Assembly (NCBI GenBank): GCA_019594025.1
Contig: JAFDUB010000101.1
Location: forward strand, 1 to 5,515
Source: Thermoplasmata archaeon
GTDB lineage: Archaea > Thermoplasmatota > Thermoplasmata > Halarchaeoplasmatales > Halarchaeoplasmataceae
Direction: 5' to 3'
DNA length: 5,515 nt
Below the pieces are notes generated by a model, which had not been told where the DNA came from, made no database searches, and saw nothing but the letters and a program-made list of their open reading frames with translations. How positions within the stretch are numbered: the stretch's first letter is position 1; each line of letters begins with the position of its first letter. A program made the position numbers and the translations under genes. This document shows positions 4,572 to 5,515 of this stretch, piece after piece.

Positions 4572-5237
4572 ATGAATTTGAAAAGCAAGAAGCTCATCGC
4601 CGTGTTCGTGGTGCCGGTGGTGATAATTGCGGCGGTTGCGGGGTATTATCTGTATCCGGTGGAGGAACCGCTCAGGATCGACGAAGGATATGCGGAGATG
4701 ACAGTAACTGTGCCCCCGTATCCTGAAATGGAAAGTTACAATCAAACCACCACCGCGACCACATATATTAACGGTAAAAATAATACATTGGAATTAAACG
4801 TACACCCAATGTTTTGGAAGGTAAGTTTTGCAGATATACGTATCTCAATCGAGTCCGTGCTGGAACCGGAACTTGAGCCTACAGACATGATAATAACGGT
4901 CAGAACTGTGGAAGCACCGGACGTTCAAAGATGTGGGCAATACGTTAGACCTCCGATCCCGGATGGGGATATTAGCAATCTTTCGGTATGGCACACATAT
5001 GAAAATAGACACACCTCGGTAGGAGATAGAGAAAGTTATATCGGATTCAACATAAACAGCAATGAATTTTATTTTCAAAATCTCAAGTATAGTGTCGAAT
5101 ATCCTCTGATAGATGAACAGGAGGGACTGGAATCACCCATAACCGTTGAGATTACAGCAGTCTTACGAGGATTATCGGAAGATGTAAAAGCGACTGTACG
5201 AGTTACATATGTTCCTACGGGAGGCGAAGTATTATGA
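4572..5237 (+). CDS. Membrane-anchored extracytoplasmic protein, unrecognised
   Basis: I do not recognise the family of this 221-residue protein. It starts with a basic MNLKSKK, then one hydrophobic segment (about 8-28, LIAVFVVPVVIIAAVAGYYL), which fits an uncleaved N-terminal anchor with the rest outside the cell. The exterior part is acidic, rich in beta-strand-like Thr/Val patterns, and contains three N-x-S/T sequons (Asn57, Asn70, Asn136), compatible with archaeal N-glycosylation. The end, ITVEITAVLRGLSEDVKATVRVTYVP (190-215 in two pieces), looks like the closing strands of an immunoglobulin-like sandwich. There is only one Cys (121). The gene has a strong Shine-Dalgarno and overlaps the next gene by ATGA, so the two proteins are probably made together and may act together on the cell surface. 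The upstream tandem repeats and dyad suggest regulated or variable expression. Function is unknown. Confidence 0.75.
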   Translation: MNLKSKKLIAVFVVPVVIIAAVAGYYLYPVEEPLRIDEGYAEMTVTVPPYPEMESYNQTTTATTYINGKNNTLELNVHPMFWKVSFADIRISIESVLEPELEPTDMIITVRTVEAPDVQRCGQYVRPPIPDGDISNLSVWHTYENRHTSVGDRESYIGFNINSNEFYFQNLKYSVEYPLIDEQEGLESPITVEITAVLRGLSEDVKATVRVTYVPTGGEVL

Positions 5238-5515
5238 AAGGAAAAATAATATATGTAGGGTTGGTCGTTATCACAGTAATACTCATACTATTACTCAGTG
5301 TGGTTACCCCCGGCCTCGTACAGGCAGAAGACGTGGACACCGAAGAGAACGACTACATCGCCCAAGCTCCGATACGTATCGACGGAAACTCCAACTTCGC
5401 AGCGCAGGCGGCTGCCGAGGGCTGGCCCGGTGACGGGAGTGAGGGAAATCCCTATGTGATCGAGGGCTACGAGATCGATGGTACCGGATACGGCTACGGG
5501 ATATACGTGGGGAAT
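5234..5515 (+). CDS. Secreted right-handed beta-helix (NosD-like) surface protein, N-terminal part (runs off right edge)
   Basis: The frame opens with ATG at 5234, inside the ATGA overlap with the previous stop, and stays open for 94 codons to the window edge. GGAGG at 5220-5224, nine bases before ATG, supports the start. Residues 1-31 are a signal peptide: MKGKIIYVG, a hydrophobic core (VVITVILILLLSVV) and a likely cleavage after VQA. An acidic spacer (EDVDTEEND) leads into APIRIDGNSNF, GWPGDGSEGNPYVIEGYEI (63-81) and DGTGYGYGIYVGN, the characteristic opening of archaeal NosD/periplasmic copper-binding-type beta-helix proteins, which are often large surface proteins with many parallel-helix rungs and sometimes PKD or adhesin-like domains. 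Those later parts are outside the window, so total size and function cannot be stated; adhesion or polysaccharide binding is only a guess. The base composition rises in G+C from about 5310 on, unlike the gene before it. Confidence 0.82.
   Translation, partial: MKGKIIYVGLVVITVILILLLSVVTPGLVQAEDVDTEENDYIAQAPIRIDGNSNFAAQAAAEGWPGDGSEGNPYVIEGYEIDGTGYGYGIYVGN

Noticed and set aside
4535..4726. 63-codon plus-strand frame overlapping the start of the surface protein
   Set aside because: The AGGTGAT site and the signal-anchor sequence both support the frame at 4572; the other frame has no recognisable features.
4845..5078. 77-codon minus-strand frame inside the surface protein gene
   Set aside because: Antisense shadow of a gene with strong start signals; no ribosome site or domain.

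Overview
This window looks like a piece of an archaeal genome, probably euryarchaeal. The evidence is an MptA-type GTP cyclohydrolase (the entry enzyme of methanopterin synthesis), a double PRC-barrel protein, TATA boxes about 27 bases ahead of start codons with no leader, Shine-Dalgarno motifs matching the archaeal 16S tail (AGGTGAT, GAGGT), an HEPN/MNT pair of the kind common in archaea, and the start of a secreted beta-helix surface protein. Several proteins are acidic, which would fit some salt adaptation, but I cannot name the lineage from this alone.

Left part (1-3283) is housekeeping. On the minus strand are the first 33 codons of a DUF59/MIP18-type Fe-S assembly protein (1-101, running off the edge) and a two-domain PRC-barrel protein (162-734); each has its own TATA box and a nearly identical leader. 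Divergent from these, on the plus strand, are a plant-type asparaginase/isoaspartyl peptidase (829-1635) and mptA (start re-set to 1682, end 2569). mptA abuts tail-to-tail, with no base between the stop codons, a class I SAM-dependent methyltransferase on the minus strand (2570-3283).

Middle part (3339-4337) is an accessory cassette on the minus strand that looks visibly AT-rich: a winged-helix/minimal nucleotidyltransferase (MNT) fusion that overlaps its HEPN partner by ATGA. This is the layout of a type VII (HEPN/MNT) toxin-antitoxin module. Just ahead of, and overlapping, the first gene is a regular operator-like array: three GGTA-N8-TACC dyads repeating every 20 bp, spanning the TATA box and the start codon. 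The fused helix-turn-helix gives an obvious candidate for the protein that reads it. The HEPN protein has Tyr where the ribonuclease motif Rx4H would have His.

The intergenic region 4292-4571 (280 bases) is dense with structure: the operator array, an 11-bp imperfect hairpin (4383-4411), a GGTAGC/GCTACC dyad (4440-4455) with the same GGTA-N8-TACC outline as the array, and three abutting 19-bp tandem repeats (4456-4512), each holding a TATA-like ACCATATATTA.

Right part (4572-5515) is a cell-surface operon on the plus strand: an unrecognised 221-residue membrane-anchored extracytoplasmic protein with a near-perfect Shine-Dalgarno, overlapping by ATGA a signal-peptide-bearing protein that begins a NosD-like right-handed beta-helix and runs off the edge. 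The most interesting single item is the HTH-MNT/HEPN module with its ordered operator and a possible fourth site in front of the surface operon. This is a sequence-based proposal, not a demonstrated new system.
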